64,000 nt of DNA from Aestuariirhabdus sp. (GCA_030622755.1 JAUXFT010000005.1:1-64000); one strand, 5' to 3'. Shown: positions 40,287 through 50,287, counted from the first letter of the stretch. The notes: generated by a model from the sequence alone, not told the origin. A program made the numbers and translations.

Positions 40287-42154
40287 GGTTTACCCTCACC
40301 AACCAGGTTGTCATCGTTGATTCTGGGCAACAGGTAGTAATCCAGCACCTGCCTGGCAACTGGCGCGGCGGAGCTACTACCGCCACCACCATTCTCAATC
40401 ACTACTGCGATGGCAATCCGGGGGTCTTCCACAGGAGCGAAGCCGACAAACAAACCATGATCACGATTTCGCTCTGACAGCTTTTCCGCATCATATTTCT
40501 CATCTTGCTTGATGCCTACCACCTGCGCGGTTCCTGTTTTACCGGCAAACTGATATTCGAGCTTACGACCGATTCGGTAATGGGCAGTACCTCTAGGGTG
40601 ATGTACCACACGACGCATCGCCTCGATCGCAAAATCCCAGATACCCTCTTGTCGTAGAACCACATCATCAATCGGTGGTTTCTCCGAAGCAGCAATCTGC
40701 GGTGCTGAGTCTTTTAACAAGCGAGGGCGTATCCAATGCCCACGATTGGCTATCACTGCGGTTGAAGCAGCCAGTTGCAACGGGGTAGCCAACATAAAAC
40801 CCTGCCCTATCCCGGTAATCAGGGTTTCACCAGGGTACCATGGTAGGCCTCGAGCGCCCTGTTTCCACTCTCTCGATGGCATAAGACCCGGGCGCTCTTC
40901 CGATACGTCCAACCCCACCCTTCTGCCTAACCCAAAACCGGACAGGTACTGATGCAAATTATCGATACCCAGCTTCAGAGCAAGATCATAAAAATAAGTG
41001 TCATTTGACAGCATAACTGCCCACTGCAAGTTTACCTTGCCATGCCCGCCCCGTTTCCAGTTTCGGTACCGACGCTCCTCACCCGGTAACTGATACCAGC
41101 CCGGGTCGAAAATTGTGTATTCCAGATTGGTAACGCCAGTGTCAAGGCCCGCGATCGCAATCATGGGTTTTATTGTAGATGCAGGAGGATATTCCCCGAG
41201 AGATGCCCGGTTATAGAGTGGACGACGCTCATCTTCGCGCAGCTTATTGTAATCCTTGCTGGTGATTCCAGTTACAAATAAATTTGGGTCATACGCAGGC
41301 GTACTGACCATTGCCAGTATGCCGCCCGTTTTAGGATCTATTGCCACCACCGCGCCTCGCCGATCGCCCAGTGCATCAATAACGACCTGTTGTAACTCAC
41401 TGTCCAGGTAGAGGGTAATGTCGCTGCCCGGCGCAGGGTCCTTTCGATGAATGACCCTGAGTACCCGGCCTCGGGCGTTGGTTTCTACCTCCTGATAACC
41501 CGCCTTGCCCAGCAATTCAGTTTCATAGAATTTCTCTATACCGATTTTACCGATCGTTCGTGTGCCACTGTAGAGACTCACATCAAGACGACTCAGTTCA
41601 CGCTCGTTAATACTGCCTACATACCCAAGTGTATGGGCGAACATCTCGCCTTTAGGATAAAAGCGCACCAATTGCGCCAGTACTTCTACTCCTGGCAAAC
41701 GGTGTTCGTTCACCGCGACCCTGGCAATTTCGGCTTCTGTCAGGCGATATTTCAGCGGCACCTCTTCAAATGGCCGGCTCTGCCTGGTTTGCTGTTTGTA
41801 CTTGGCCACCTGTTCATCGGTAATCGGTAGTAGTTCGCGTAACAACTCAATACTGGCGTCCAGATCCGTGATGCGCTCCTTAACTAGTACCAGCGTATAG
41901 CTTGGCTTGTTTTCTGCCAGCATCTCGCCATTGGTGTCGTAGATTAATCCTCGCGTCGGGGGCAAGGGCTGCAAGTGAATACGGTTTTCATCAGATTTGG
42001 TACTCCACTGGGCATGCTGAACCACCTGCAAGTTGATCATGCGAACGACCAGCATCCCCATCAGAAAGGCTACACCCAGAAAACAAAACAGCAACCGTGC
42101 ATTAAAAATACGCGATTCGCTAATGTGATCCTTTAAGGGTGTATGTCCAGCCAT
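40283..42154 (-). CDS. mrdA: Penicillin-binding protein 2
   Basis: 623 residues. One membrane anchor (about residues 20-42) is followed by the pedestal domain and a transpeptidase domain. SxxK is in YPPASTIKPMIAIAG, SxN in VMLSNDTYFYDLAL and KTG in YQFAGKTGTAQVVG. PBP2 crosslinks peptidoglycan in the elongasome with RodA. It lies downstream of rlmH by about 7 bp. Confidence 0.97.
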   Translation of the reverse strand: MAGHTPLKDHISESRIFNARLLFCFLGVAFLMGMLVVRMINLQVVQHAQWSTKSDENRIHLQPLPPTRGLIYDTNGEMLAENKPSYTLVLVKERITDLDASIELLRELLPITDEQVAKYKQQTRQSRPFEEVPLKYRLTEAEIARVAVNEHRLPGVEVLAQLVRFYPKGEMFAHTLGYVGSINERELSRLDVSLYSGTRTIGKIGIEKFYETELLGKAGYQEVETNARGRVLRVIHRKDPAPGSDITLYLDSELQQVVIDALGDRRGAVVAIDPKTGGILAMVSTPAYDPNLFVTGITSKDYNKLREDERRPLYNRASLGEYPPASTIKPMIAIAGLDTGVTNLEYTIFDPGWYQLPGEERRYRNWKRGGHGKVNLQWAVMLSNDTYFYDLALKLGIDNLHQYLSGFGLGRRVGLDVSEERPGLMPSREWKQGARGLPWYPGETLITGIGQGFMLATPLQLAASTAVIANRGHWIRPRLLKDSAPQIAASEKPPIDDVVLRQEGIWDFAIEAMRRVVHHPRGTAHYRIGRKLEYQFAGKTGTAQVVGIKQDEKYDAEKLSERNRDHGLFVGFAPVEDPRIAIAVVIENGGGGSSSAAPVARQVLDYYLLPRINDDNLVGEGKP

Positions 42155-42161
42155 CGACTAC

Positions 42162-42632
42162 TTACTCACGATGGTAAGGGTGATTGTGGGTGATGCTCCA
42201 GGCTCGGTATAGCTGTTCGGCCAGCAACACACGTACCAAAGGGTGGGGGAGCGTCAACGGTGATAGTGACCATTTTTGATCTGCTCTGGCTACGCATTCC
42301 GGAGCCAGTCCTTCCGGGCCACCAACCAACAAACTCACATGGCGCGCATCAAGACGCCAGTTCTGCAGTTGTTCAGACAACTGTTGGGTAGACCAGGCTT
42401 TACCTTCCACTTCCAATGCGATGACACGATCACCATCACCGATCGCCGCCAGCATCGCTTCACCCTCTTTACGTTGTGCACGTTTTACATCGGCGCCTTT
42501 ACTACGCTTACCCAGAGGAATCTCTACGCATTCCAGAGAACAATCGCTCGGCAAGCGCTTGGCGTACTCCTGGTAACCCTGCTGCACCCAACCCGGCATC
42601 CGGGTACCTACGGCAATTAAACGAATACGCAT
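42162..42632 (-). CDS. rlmH: 23S rRNA pseudouridine-1915 N3-methyltransferase RlmH
   Basis: 156 residues, the SPOUT-class enzyme that methylates pseudouridine 1915 in helix 69. Start [28 protein letters not shown], the SAM-binding knot [20 protein letters not shown], and the C-terminal [33 protein letters not shown] are diagnostic. It sits between rsfS and mrdA as in E. coli and Pseudomonas. Confidence 0.97.
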   Translation of the reverse strand: MRIRLIAVGTRMPGWVQQGYQEYAKRLPSDCSLECVEIPLGKRSKGADVKRAQRKEGEAMLAAIGDGDRVIALEVEGKAWSTQQLSEQLQNWRLDARHVSLLVGGPEGLAPECVARADQKWSLSPLTLPHPLVRVLLAEQLYRAWSITHNHPYHRE

Positions 42633-42656
42633 CTATCAGGAGATCCCTACTGTTTG

Positions 42657-43040
42657 TTACTCTGACTCAGAATCTTGATGTTCTGAATCCTGCTCAGAAC
42701 CTTTCTCAGAACCTGGCTCAGAACCTTCCCACAGACGTTCAAGATCATAGAATTGGCGAGTCGCCGGCAACATTACGTGCAGGACAATCTGATCCAGGTC
42801 CACCAGCACCCACTCACTGCCAGCCTCACCTTCACTCCCCAGAGGACGAATGCCCTGTTTTTTTACCTCATCAATAACATTGTCTGCTAATGATTTGACA
42901 TGGCGATTTGAGGTTCCGCTGGCGATAATCATGTAATCAGTGATATCCGTCAGTTCGCGCACATCGAGACAAACGATGTCTTTACCTTTGACATCTTCAA
43001 GAGCCTCAACCACCAGATTTTTAAGTTGTTCTGTTTGCAT
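42657..43040 (-). CDS. rsfS: Ribosomal silencing factor RsfS
   Basis: 127 residues. The first 105 are a normal RsfS domain ([40 protein letters not shown] and [29 protein letters not shown]). It binds uL14 and blocks subunit joining in starvation. The last 22 residues are an acidic, repetitive tail ([20 protein letters not shown]) encoded by imperfect TTCTGAG-like DNA repeats. This tail is longer than usual. nadD, normally upstream of rsfS, is absent. Confidence 0.95.
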   Translation of the reverse strand: MQTEQLKNLVVEALEDVKGKDIVCLDVRELTDITDYMIIASGTSNRHVKSLADNVIDEVKKQGIRPLGSEGEAGSEWVLVDLDQIVLHVMLPATRQFYDLERLWEGSEPGSEKGSEQDSEHQDSESE

Positions 43041-43090
43041 GAAGTAAATTCACACTCCGTTTAAAAGTCATTAATCGTTACGCGTTCGGA

Positions 43091-44347
43091 TTACTTACGG
43101 ATATGACCGTCACCGAACACTACATATTTTTCACTGGTCAGCCCTTCCAGACCAACCGGGCCCCGTGCGTGTATCTTATCAGTCGAGATACCAATTTCAG
43201 CACCCAGACCGTACTCAAAACCATCGGCAAACCGGGTCGATGCATTAATCATCACAGAACTGGAATCCACCTCCGTCAGGAAGCGCCGAGCCTTACTGAA
43301 ATCTTCGGTAATAATGGCATCGGTATGATGCGAGCCATGGGTATTGATATGCTCAATCGCATCATCCATACCAGAAACCACTTTGACCGCCAGAATCGGT
43401 GCCAGATATTCCTCTTGCCAGTCCGCTTCAGTCGCTGCCACAGCTGAAGGAATAAGCTCCCGGGTTCGACTGCAACCACGCAACTCGACCTGGTGCTCCT
43501 CATACGCGGTTGCCAGTACAGGCAATACCCGTTCAGCCACCGCCTCGGCCACCAGCAGCGTTTCCATGGTATTGCAGGTGCCGTAGCGATGCGTTTTGGC
43601 ATTAACGGCGATATTAATCGCCTTGGTCATATCCGCCTTGTCATCGATATAAACATGGCAGATACCATCCAGGTGTTTAATGACAGCTACCTTGGCATCC
43701 TTGCTGATACGTTCAATCAGCCCTTTGCCACCACGAGGTACGATCACATCCACATATTCCGGCATGGTAATTAGCTCGCCAACCGCAGCGCGATCCGTGG
43801 TCTCGATCACCTGAACAGCATCTTCTGGTAAGGACGCACTGGTCAGCCCCTGCTGAATACATTTGGCAATCGCCTGGTTGGAATGGATCGCTTCAGAACC
43901 ACCTCGCAAGATGGTTGCGTTAGAAGATTTCAGGCATAAGCTTGCCGCATCAACGGTAACATTCGGCCGCGATTCATACACAATCCCCACCACGCCAAGC
44001 GGCACCCGCATCTTTCCCACCTGAATACCGCTGGGCACATATCGCATGTCGCCGATAACGCCGACCGGATCAGGCAGCGCTGCCACCTGTCGCAAACCCT
44101 CGATCATTGCATCAATACGTTCCGGAGTCAGCGCAAGTCTGTCGAGCATTGCGGCATCGAGCCCTCTGTCCCGCCCATTAGCAAGATCAAGGACGTTGGC
44201 AGCAGTCAGCGCTTCGCGGTTGCTATTCAGTGCTTCTGCTGTCGCCAACAGTGCGGTATTTTTTTCTGCTGTCGTCGCTTTGACGATCACACGAGATGCG
44301 GCTCTGGCACGACGGCCCACTTCCGCCATATACTCTTTTACTTCCAT
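43091..44347 (-). CDS. proA: Gamma-glutamyl phosphate reductase
   Basis: 418 residues. It reduces gamma-glutamyl phosphate to glutamate semialdehyde with NADPH in proline synthesis. [31 protein letters not shown] and the catalytic cysteine region [15 protein letters not shown] are typical, as is the C-terminal [31 protein letters not shown]. It is divergent from the DedA gene. proB is not in the window. Confidence 0.97.
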   Translation of the reverse strand: MEVKEYMAEVGRRARAASRVIVKATTAEKNTALLATAEALNSNREALTAANVLDLANGRDRGLDAAMLDRLALTPERIDAMIEGLRQVAALPDPVGVIGDMRYVPSGIQVGKMRVPLGVVGIVYESRPNVTVDAASLCLKSSNATILRGGSEAIHSNQAIAKCIQQGLTSASLPEDAVQVIETTDRAAVGELITMPEYVDVIVPRGGKGLIERISKDAKVAVIKHLDGICHVYIDDKADMTKAINIAVNAKTHRYGTCNTMETLLVAEAVAERVLPVLATAYEEHQVELRGCSRTRELIPSAVAATEADWQEEYLAPILAVKVVSGMDDAIEHINTHGSHHTDAIITEDFSKARRFLTEVDSSSVMINASTRFADGFEYGLGAEIGISTDKIHARGPVGLEGLTSEKYVVFGDGHIRK

Positions 44348-44425
44348 AGGGGTTCCAGATTAGATTCATTGCAGAGAAAATTTGCCCAATTATAACTTGC
44401 CACCGTTCGGGAGTCGCCCTTATTC

Positions 44426-45004
44426 ATGGACCTAACTGCGATTGAGCCTTTCCTCGATTGGTTAAAAGAGAACCCTCAGTGGTTATTGTGGGCTCTAGGC
44501 ATTACCGCCTTTGCTGAATCGCTCGCTCTTGTGGGTATCGTTCTGCCCGGCGTTGTCATGCTGTTTGGAATCGCTCTACTGGCAGGAACCAGTGACATCC
44601 CCCTGCTAACAGTACTCATATGGGGCGCCCTCGGAGCCGTAGTGGGCGATAACACCAGCTATTTATTGGGACGATATTGCCATGGCCCCATTATCGGAAT
44701 GAAGCTGTTTCGCCAGAACCCGCAATGGATTGATAACGGTGAAGCCTTCTTCGAAAAGCACGGCATAATCAGCGTTGTGATTGGCCGGTTCGTCGGCCCC
44801 ATTCGGCCAGTTTTACCATTAGTTGCAGGCATGATGGAGATGCCCGCATGGCGTTTTTTTACCGTTAACCTGTTATCAGCGCTGGCCTGGGCTCCGGTCT
44901 ATTTACTGCCTGGATATCTCAGCGGAGCCGGCCTTGAGCATATCGTTACTCCCGATCACTGGTTATATCCTGCATGGCAGTGGTTACAAGCCCTATTTAC
45001 CTAA
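44426..45004 (+). CDS. DedA family membrane protein
   Basis: 192 residues with about four or five hydrophobic segments. The SNARE-associated/DedA signature is clear: FAESLALVGIVLPGVVMLFGIALLAG and the amphipathic FLHARFxGPxRP-like stretch VIGRFVGPIRPVLPLVAGMMEM. DedA proteins are implicated in undecaprenyl-phosphate or phospholipid translocation and proton-dependent homeostasis. This is a short member. It is a single gene, divergent from proA. Confidence 0.9.
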   Translation: MDLTAIEPFLDWLKENPQWLLWALGITAFAESLALVGIVLPGVVMLFGIALLAGTSDIPLLTVLIWGALGAVVGDNTSYLLGRYCHGPIIGMKLFRQNPQWIDNGEAFFEKHGIISVVIGRFVGPIRPVLPLVAGMMEMPAWRFFTVNLLSALAWAPVYLLPGYLSGAGLEHIVTPDHWLYPAWQWLQALFT

Positions 45005-45057
45005 ATCAACTTACCTGAACCTACGCACATTAGAGCGCTCTGTTAAGGCAGACTGAT

Positions 45058-45663
45058 TTACTCACCCCAACGAGACACCAGATCCTGGGGTATGCCCAGT
45101 TGATCGAGAATCCTGGCAACCACAAACTCGACCATCTGCTCAACACTGGTGGGTTTATTATAAAATCCGGGGCTGGCAGGCAGGATTACCGCCCCCATGC
45201 GAGTCAGGCGCAGCATGTTTTCCAGATGAATCTCTGAATAGGGCGCTTCACGCGGCACCAATATAAGCTTGCGACGCTCCTTAAGCGCTACATCAGCCGC
45301 CCGTTCAATCAGGTTATTACTCGCCCCACCAGCAATCGCCGACAAGGTTCCGGTACTGCAGGGACAGACCACCATTGCTGTCGGTGCTCCGGAACCTGAG
45401 GCTACTGGCGCCATCCATTGCTCACGACCGTAAACCTTGACGCTACCGGGAAAATCCTTATAGCGTTCGGCAAACCACAGCTGTAACTCGGCTGGAGTCC
45501 CGGGCATTTTCAGCTCGGTTTCCGTTGCCATCACTACCTGGGCTGCTCGTGAAATCAAAAAACTGACTTCACAACCCTGTCGCAACAATTGTTCTAACAG
45601 GCAAATACCATACTGCGCCCCGGAAGCCCCGGTGAGAGCCAGCGTAATTCGCTTATTCGTCAT
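45058..45663 (-). CDS. ubiX: Flavin prenyltransferase UbiX
   Basis: 201 residues. It prenylates FMN with dimethylallyl phosphate to form the cofactor of the UbiD decarboxylase in ubiquinone synthesis. ITLALTGASGAQYGICLLEQLL, APVASGSGAPTAMVVCPCSTGTLSAIAGG, and the LILVPREAPYSEIHLENMLRLTRMGAVILPASPGFY region are characteristic. It overlaps mpl by 11 bp, a conserved association. It links FMN (rib genes) and DMAPP (dxs/ispA) metabolism. Confidence 0.96.
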   Translation of the reverse strand: MTNKRITLALTGASGAQYGICLLEQLLRQGCEVSFLISRAAQVVMATETELKMPGTPAELQLWFAERYKDFPGSVKVYGREQWMAPVASGSGAPTAMVVCPCSTGTLSAIAGGASNNLIERAADVALKERRKLILVPREAPYSEIHLENMLRLTRMGAVILPASPGFYNKPTSVEQMVEFVVARILDQLGIPQDLVSRWGE

Positions 45664-47089
45664 GGTTTGGATACCGCGCTTCTAGCGCACATTTTAATTT
45701 GTGATGGATGCCGCCAAAGCCACCATTACTCATCACCAGTATATGATCTCCAGGCCGGCTATCCAGCATCAACTGATGCACTAACGAATCAACATCGGAA
45801 GCAATCTGTGCAGGTATAGCGCTGTCTTGAATAACATCAGCCAGTTCCCAATCCACTCCCTCAGGCTGAAACCAATAGGCTCTGTCTGCAAGTATCGTGG
45901 ACGGTGCCAGCCGTGGACGATGCACGCCTAGCCGCATGGTATTGGAGCGGGGTTCGATCACAGCAAGTATGCGTTCTTTATCGCTGATATTGGCCCGCAG
46001 CCCTTTAAGCGTAGTCTCGATCGCCGTTGGATGATGGGCAAAGTCGTCATAGACATGCACCCCGTTAATACAGCATACCCGCTCCATCCGGCGCTTAATG
46101 CCTTTAAACTGCCCTAATGCTTGTGCCGCAATTTCCGGCACCACACCGACATGACGAGCTGCCGCAATCGCAGCCAGTGCATTGGCCATATTGTGCTCGC
46201 CCAGTAAATCCCATTGCACCTCTGCGACCTGTTCCCCCTCAAATAACACCTTAAAAGAGCAGCTATCATCACGCAGGGCAACTGCGCGCCAGGGTTCACT
46301 TTCCTCATTGCAGTATTGTTCATCGGCCGACCCGGAGCTCTCACTCTCGCTTCTCGCACCAATTGACATAGCTTGCTGCTGACTCCAGCAACCCATCGCC
46401 AGCACTTCATCCATAGCCGGCTCATTTGCAGGATGCAGGATCAAACCTGTTGCGGGTATGGTGCGAACAAGGTGATGAAACTGACGTTGAATCGCGGCCA
46501 GATCATCAAAAATATCTGCGTGATCGAACTCCAGATTATTCAAAATCGCGGTACGCGGCTGATAATGCACAAACTTCGAGCGCTTATCGAAAAAGGCGCT
46601 ATCGTACTCATCGGCCTCAATTACAAAAAAAGGGGTATCCCCGAGACGCGCAGACAAGCCAAAATTTCCAGGCACACCGCCAATCAAATATCCCGGCGAC
46701 ATACCAGCGAATTCAAGAATCCATGCCAACATACTGCTGGTTGAGGTTTTGCCATGAGTTCCCGCTACTGCCAGCACCCATCGCCCTTGCAACACATTCT
46801 CTGCCAGCCATTGCGGGCCTGATCGATAAGGTAATCCTTTATCGAGCATATACTCGACCGCGGCATTACCACGAGACATGGCATTACCAACTACCACCAT
46901 ATCCGGCGCCGGCTGCAACTGCTCCGGGTCATAGCCTTGCCATAATTCTATTCCCTGCTCTTCAAGCTGGGTACTCATGGGGGGATACACATTTTGGTCA
47001 GAACCGGTAACCCGATGCCCCATAGACTTGGCCAACACCGCAAGAGAACCCATAAAGGTGCCACAAATGCCAAGAATGTGAATATGCAT
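45653..47089 (-). CDS. mpl: UDP-N-acetylmuramate:L-alanyl-gamma-D-glutamyl-meso-diaminopimelate ligase
   Basis: 478 residues from MHIHILGICGTFMG; the track ORF starts 6 codons earlier. Mpl reattaches recycled murein tripeptide to UDP-MurNAc. The Mur-ligase ATP motif is AVAGTHGKTSTSSML, with VIEADEYDSAFFDKRSKFVHYQPR and VYDDFAHHPTAIETTLKGLR downstream, all specific to Mpl. The variable insert SESESSGSADEQY is unremarkable low-complexity. It complements the lytic transglycosylases and DacA in this window in wall recycling. Confidence 0.95.
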   Translation of the reverse strand: MHIHILGICGTFMGSLAVLAKSMGHRVTGSDQNVYPPMSTQLEEQGIELWQGYDPEQLQPAPDMVVVGNAMSRGNAAVEYMLDKGLPYRSGPQWLAENVLQGRWVLAVAGTHGKTSTSSMLAWILEFAGMSPGYLIGGVPGNFGLSARLGDTPFFVIEADEYDSAFFDKRSKFVHYQPRTAILNNLEFDHADIFDDLAAIQRQFHHLVRTIPATGLILHPANEPAMDEVLAMGCWSQQQAMSIGARSESESSGSADEQYCNEESEPWRAVALRDDSCSFKVLFEGEQVAEVQWDLLGEHNMANALAAIAAARHVGVVPEIAAQALGQFKGIKRRMERVCCINGVHVYDDFAHHPTAIETTLKGLRANISDKERILAVIEPRSNTMRLGVHRPRLAPSTILADRAYWFQPEGVDWELADVIQDSAIPAQIASDVDSLVHQLMLDSRPGDHILVMSNGGFGGIHHKLKCALEARYPNHDE

Positions 47090-47277
47090 TCTATTGTCCA
47101 CTATCATTTAAAAGAGCAAGACTAACATGCTGCCTCAACTCCGCCCAACGGGATTCACAACGATATAACCGGAGACGGGAATACATAAAGGATTACGGTA
47201 AGTACGGCCATGCAAAGCCTGTAAATTTCGAGTATTATTCGCCCCCATATTTAGCTAACACTGCAGGAGTCTCCCTG

Positions 47278-48543
47278 ATGTCGCCCAAGAACGCTTTTTA
47301 CGCCCAGTCCGGTGGCGTAACAGCCGTAATAAATGCCTCGGCCTGTGGCCTGATCGAAACCGCCCGTGAACACGCGGATAAAATCGGCAAGGTTTACGCT
47401 GGCCACAACGGCATTGTTGGTGCGCTTCGTGAAGAGCTGGTCGACACCAGCCTGGAAGACCCACAAGATATCGCGGCACTCAAGCATACGCCTGCAGGTG
47501 CTTTCGGCTCCTGTCGTTATAAGTTACATAACCTCGAAGAAAACAAGGCAGAGTACGAGCGCCTGATCGAGGTCTTTAAAGCCCATGATATCGGCTATTT
47601 TTTCTATAATGGTGGTGGCGACTCACAGGATACCGCCTATAAAGTTTCTCAAATGGGCGAGAAGATGGGTTACCCGATTACCTGTATCGGTATCCCTAAA
47701 ACCGTTGATAACGATCTTCCCTATACAGACAACTGCCCAGGCTTTGGCTCTGTAGCCAAGTACGTAGCCGTTTCTATTAAAGAGGCCGCGCTGGACATCG
47801 CCTCTATGTGCAATTCATCTACCAAAGTTTTTATCATGGAAGTTATGGGTCGCCATGCTGGCTGGATTGCCGCTGCGGGTGGACTTGCCGCCGAGAAAGA
47901 GGGTGACGCTCCACATATCATACTGTTTCCTGAGATAGCTTTCGATCGCGAGCGTTTCCTGGCTCGGGTTGAAGAGTGCGTAACGGAATACGGATATTGC
48001 GTGATTGTTGCCTCCGAAGGAGCGCAATATGAAGACGGTCGCTTCCTGGCAGACTCTGGCAACAAGGACGCGTTTGGCCACACCCAGTTAGGCGGTGTTG
48101 CACCAACACTGGCAACCATGATCAAGCACTCCCTGGGATACAAATATCACTGGGCTGTCGCCGATTACCTGCAACGCTCTGCACGTCATATCTCTTCCGC
48201 AACCGATGTTGAACAGGCTTATGCCATGGGTAAGGCTGCTGTAGAGTTCGCCGTCGCCGGTAAAAATGCGGTAATGCCCATTATCGTTCGTGATAGCGGC
48301 CCCGAATACAGCTGGTCCGTCGGTGAAGCGCCTTTGAGCCAGGTTGCGAATCAGGAAAAAAAGATGCCGATTCACTTCATCAGTGACAACGGCTACTGCA
48401 TTACAGACTCTTGTCGTGATTACTTGTCTCCACTGATTCAGGGTGAAGATTATCCTCCCTATAAGAACGGTCTTCCCCACTACGTGACATTAAAAAATCA
48501 GCTGGTCGAAAAGAAACTGAATACTGAATTTACTTTCGACTAA
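47278..48543 (+). CDS. pfp: 6-phosphofructokinase, probably pyrophosphate-dependent
   Basis: 421 residues. It interconverts fructose 6-phosphate and fructose 1,6-bisphosphate. The active-site base lies in IPKTVDNDLPYTDNCPGFGS. The lysine in PKT, where ATP enzymes have PGT, and the aspartate in GGGDSQD are the usual signs of PPi use. The residue that is Asp in GGDGS of ATP enzymes is Gly here. VMGRHAGWIAAAGGLA is the substrate-binding MGR motif. The gene stands alone. The phosphoryl donor is inferred, not shown. Confidence 0.88.
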   Translation: MSPKNAFYAQSGGVTAVINASACGLIETAREHADKIGKVYAGHNGIVGALREELVDTSLEDPQDIAALKHTPAGAFGSCRYKLHNLEENKAEYERLIEVFKAHDIGYFFYNGGGDSQDTAYKVSQMGEKMGYPITCIGIPKTVDNDLPYTDNCPGFGSVAKYVAVSIKEAALDIASMCNSSTKVFIMEVMGRHAGWIAAAGGLAAEKEGDAPHIILFPEIAFDRERFLARVEECVTEYGYCVIVASEGAQYEDGRFLADSGNKDAFGHTQLGGVAPTLATMIKHSLGYKYHWAVADYLQRSARHISSATDVEQAYAMGKAAVEFAVAGKNAVMPIIVRDSGPEYSWSVGEAPLSQVANQEKKMPIHFISDNGYCITDSCRDYLSPLIQGEDYPPYKNGLPHYVTLKNQLVEKKLNTEFTFD

Positions 48544-48552
48544 GAAACAGAA

Positions 48553-48580
48553 CAGGACTTTGAGTTCCATCAAAGTCCTG
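48553..48580. terminator. Perfect 11-bp hairpin between convergent genes
   Basis: CAGGACTTTGA and TCAAAGTCCTG pair without mismatch around a 6-nt loop, directly between the pfp stop and the amidohydrolase stop. T-tracts are poor on both sides, but position and stem strength suggest a shared terminator. Confidence 0.7.
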
Positions 48581-49336
48581 TTAATTACCAGGACTGTATC
48601 GCTCCAAAGCGTTTTTCCTTAATACTCTCGCAGCACCCTCTTCACCCAAAGCATCCATAATCAAGGCTACGTCGCTATCACCAAACCGACGTGGTGCTCG
48701 GGTACCTGGAAGATCACTACCAAACATCAGGGCAGCAGGATTTACACGATAGATCTGCTTCAGCGCTGCCGGCACATCAAGATCACACCGCCCAAACCCA
48801 CAAGCCTTAACCCAACCTCCCTGCTCAACCACTCGCAGCAACCAGGGTAAACCTGCCTGCGACAACCCCAGGTGATCAATACAGAATTTCGGGATTTCGC
48901 AAAGCACAGGATACAGCTCCTGCAATTGCAATGAATCAACATACAATTCGACATGCCAGCCACAGATTTCATGGACTCGCCACGCCATACGCTGCAACTG
49001 GTCCACCCCTTCGGAGCCACCTCGTCGAACATTGAAGCGCAAGGCCCTGACCCCAAGATCATGAAGCCGAATGATCTCTTCATCGGTCACCTCAACCGGC
49101 AACTGGGTCACACCCACGAAATGATCGCCGAGGCGCTCAAGGGCCGCTAGTAAATACCCTTGATCAAAGGCCTGAAAGGAGCCAGAAACGACTGCCCCTC
49201 CAACCAACTGATAGGCTGTCATTTCCGCCAGATACTGCTCGCAACCATAGGGGTTCGGCAAATACCCCTGGCTTGCCACTAAGGGATATCGAGGATCAAT
49301 AATATGAAAGTGTGCATCAAATATTTCCACTGGCAT
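48581..49336 (-). CDS. Amidohydrolase family (TIM-barrel metal-dependent hydrolase)
   Basis: 251 residues. The N-terminal IFDAHFHIIDPRYPL holds the HxH-type metal ligands of the amidohydrolase-2 family. Later segments LGVRALRFNVRRGG, KFCIDHLGLSQ (third histidine) and ALMFGSDLPGTRAPRRF (catalytic aspartate) complete the pattern. Relatives hydrolyse lactones or decarboxylate dicarboxylic acids. The substrate cannot be told from the sequence, and the neighbours give no hint. Confidence 0.85.
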   Translation of the reverse strand: MPVEIFDAHFHIIDPRYPLVASQGYLPNPYGCEQYLAEMTAYQLVGGAVVSGSFQAFDQGYLLAALERLGDHFVGVTQLPVEVTDEEIIRLHDLGVRALRFNVRRGGSEGVDQLQRMAWRVHEICGWHVELYVDSLQLQELYPVLCEIPKFCIDHLGLSQAGLPWLLRVVEQGGWVKACGFGRCDLDVPAALKQIYRVNPAALMFGSDLPGTRAPRRFGDSDVALIMDALGEEGAARVLRKNALERYSPGN

Positions 49337-49373
49337 TGACGTATTTCCACTGGAGATTTGAATTTAGCTCAGC

Positions 49374-49997
49374 TCAATCTTGCTGACGGTAGACCAACTT
49401 CCAGTATCCACCTACATCATCTTCGAGTGACCAGAGTTCAGGCATTGATGCAGGCAACCAGGAAACATCGGCCTTGACCGGTTGCAACAGCAATGACTGT
49501 GATGGGGCAAACGATAACGCAGCTATATGATTCACATTAAAGAGCGATGGTGTTGCTACCGAATAAAAACTTCGCAGTTGCTCAGAAATCCCGCAATGTT
49601 TCTGCTGCTTGCTCAGGAACACAGTATACAAAGGGGATTGGACAAAACTTTCTCCTTCTTGATGGTAGCTCCACTGTTGCCGTAAAAAACGCTGAGAATC
49701 TACCAGTAATCGAGAGACTTCATTGCATAAGAGCGAGTTGGTATATGACGTTGAAAGATCATGGCAATGCTCCTGTGTAGCCTCAATATCTTCCACAAAC
49801 CGGATAGCCAACAGAGGTTGATGAGCCCGCTGCCAACGATCAGATAATGAATAAAATGCCTCGGCGACTCTTTGCTGGTATAGGTTACAAAGAGCAGGAT
49901 TCGCATCATCATTAGCATTAAATTGCACGGATACCTGTGCTAAAAATAATGCCAGCAACAATAAAATCCCGATACGACCTCTTTGTATCACGAACAC
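49374..49997 (-). CDS. Exported or membrane-anchored orphan protein
   Basis: 207 residues, not recognised. The basic start and hydrophobic run RGRIGILLLLALFLAQVSVQF form a signal peptide or anchor. Five cysteines in the predicted periplasmic part (ALCNLY, EHCHDL, LLCNEV, KHCGIS and the rest) could form disulfides. The remainder looks helical, then beta-rich. It lies 37 bp upstream of the amidohydrolase gene on the same strand and may be co-transcribed with it. Codon use is like its neighbours. Confidence 0.55.
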   Translation of the reverse strand: MFVIQRGRIGILLLLALFLAQVSVQFNANDDANPALCNLYQQRVAEAFYSLSDRWQRAHQPLLAIRFVEDIEATQEHCHDLSTSYTNSLLCNEVSRLLVDSQRFLRQQWSYHQEGESFVQSPLYTVFLSKQQKHCGISEQLRSFYSVATPSLFNVNHIAALSFAPSQSLLLQPVKADVSWLPASMPELWSLEDDVGGYWKLVYRQQD

Positions 49998-50287
49998 CCC
50001 CTTGAATTTTTACCGTACACCGTCAATTTCAGCAACATGCCATCTCATAGTAAACTCGATACGTAACCATATATTTGACGCAACACACAGTTTCAGAATT
50101 TGTACACAGAACAGGTCTCATAGCAACAGCAAGTATGCCCCAACAGGTTTTGGGTTTAGTTTTAAATCGACCAAACATTCCGAACCAATAGGTTTACGTG
50201 GAGGATACACCAGACACTCCCAGCAACAGGAACTCCTCCTCTCTCTGCCCACCTATCAATTCATCTGGCTGCCCTTTCCCGCAACCC

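Noticed and set aside
47251-47487. Minus-strand ORFs overlapping the pfp start
   Set aside because: Low-complexity shadow translations of the pfp 5-prime region with no start signal.
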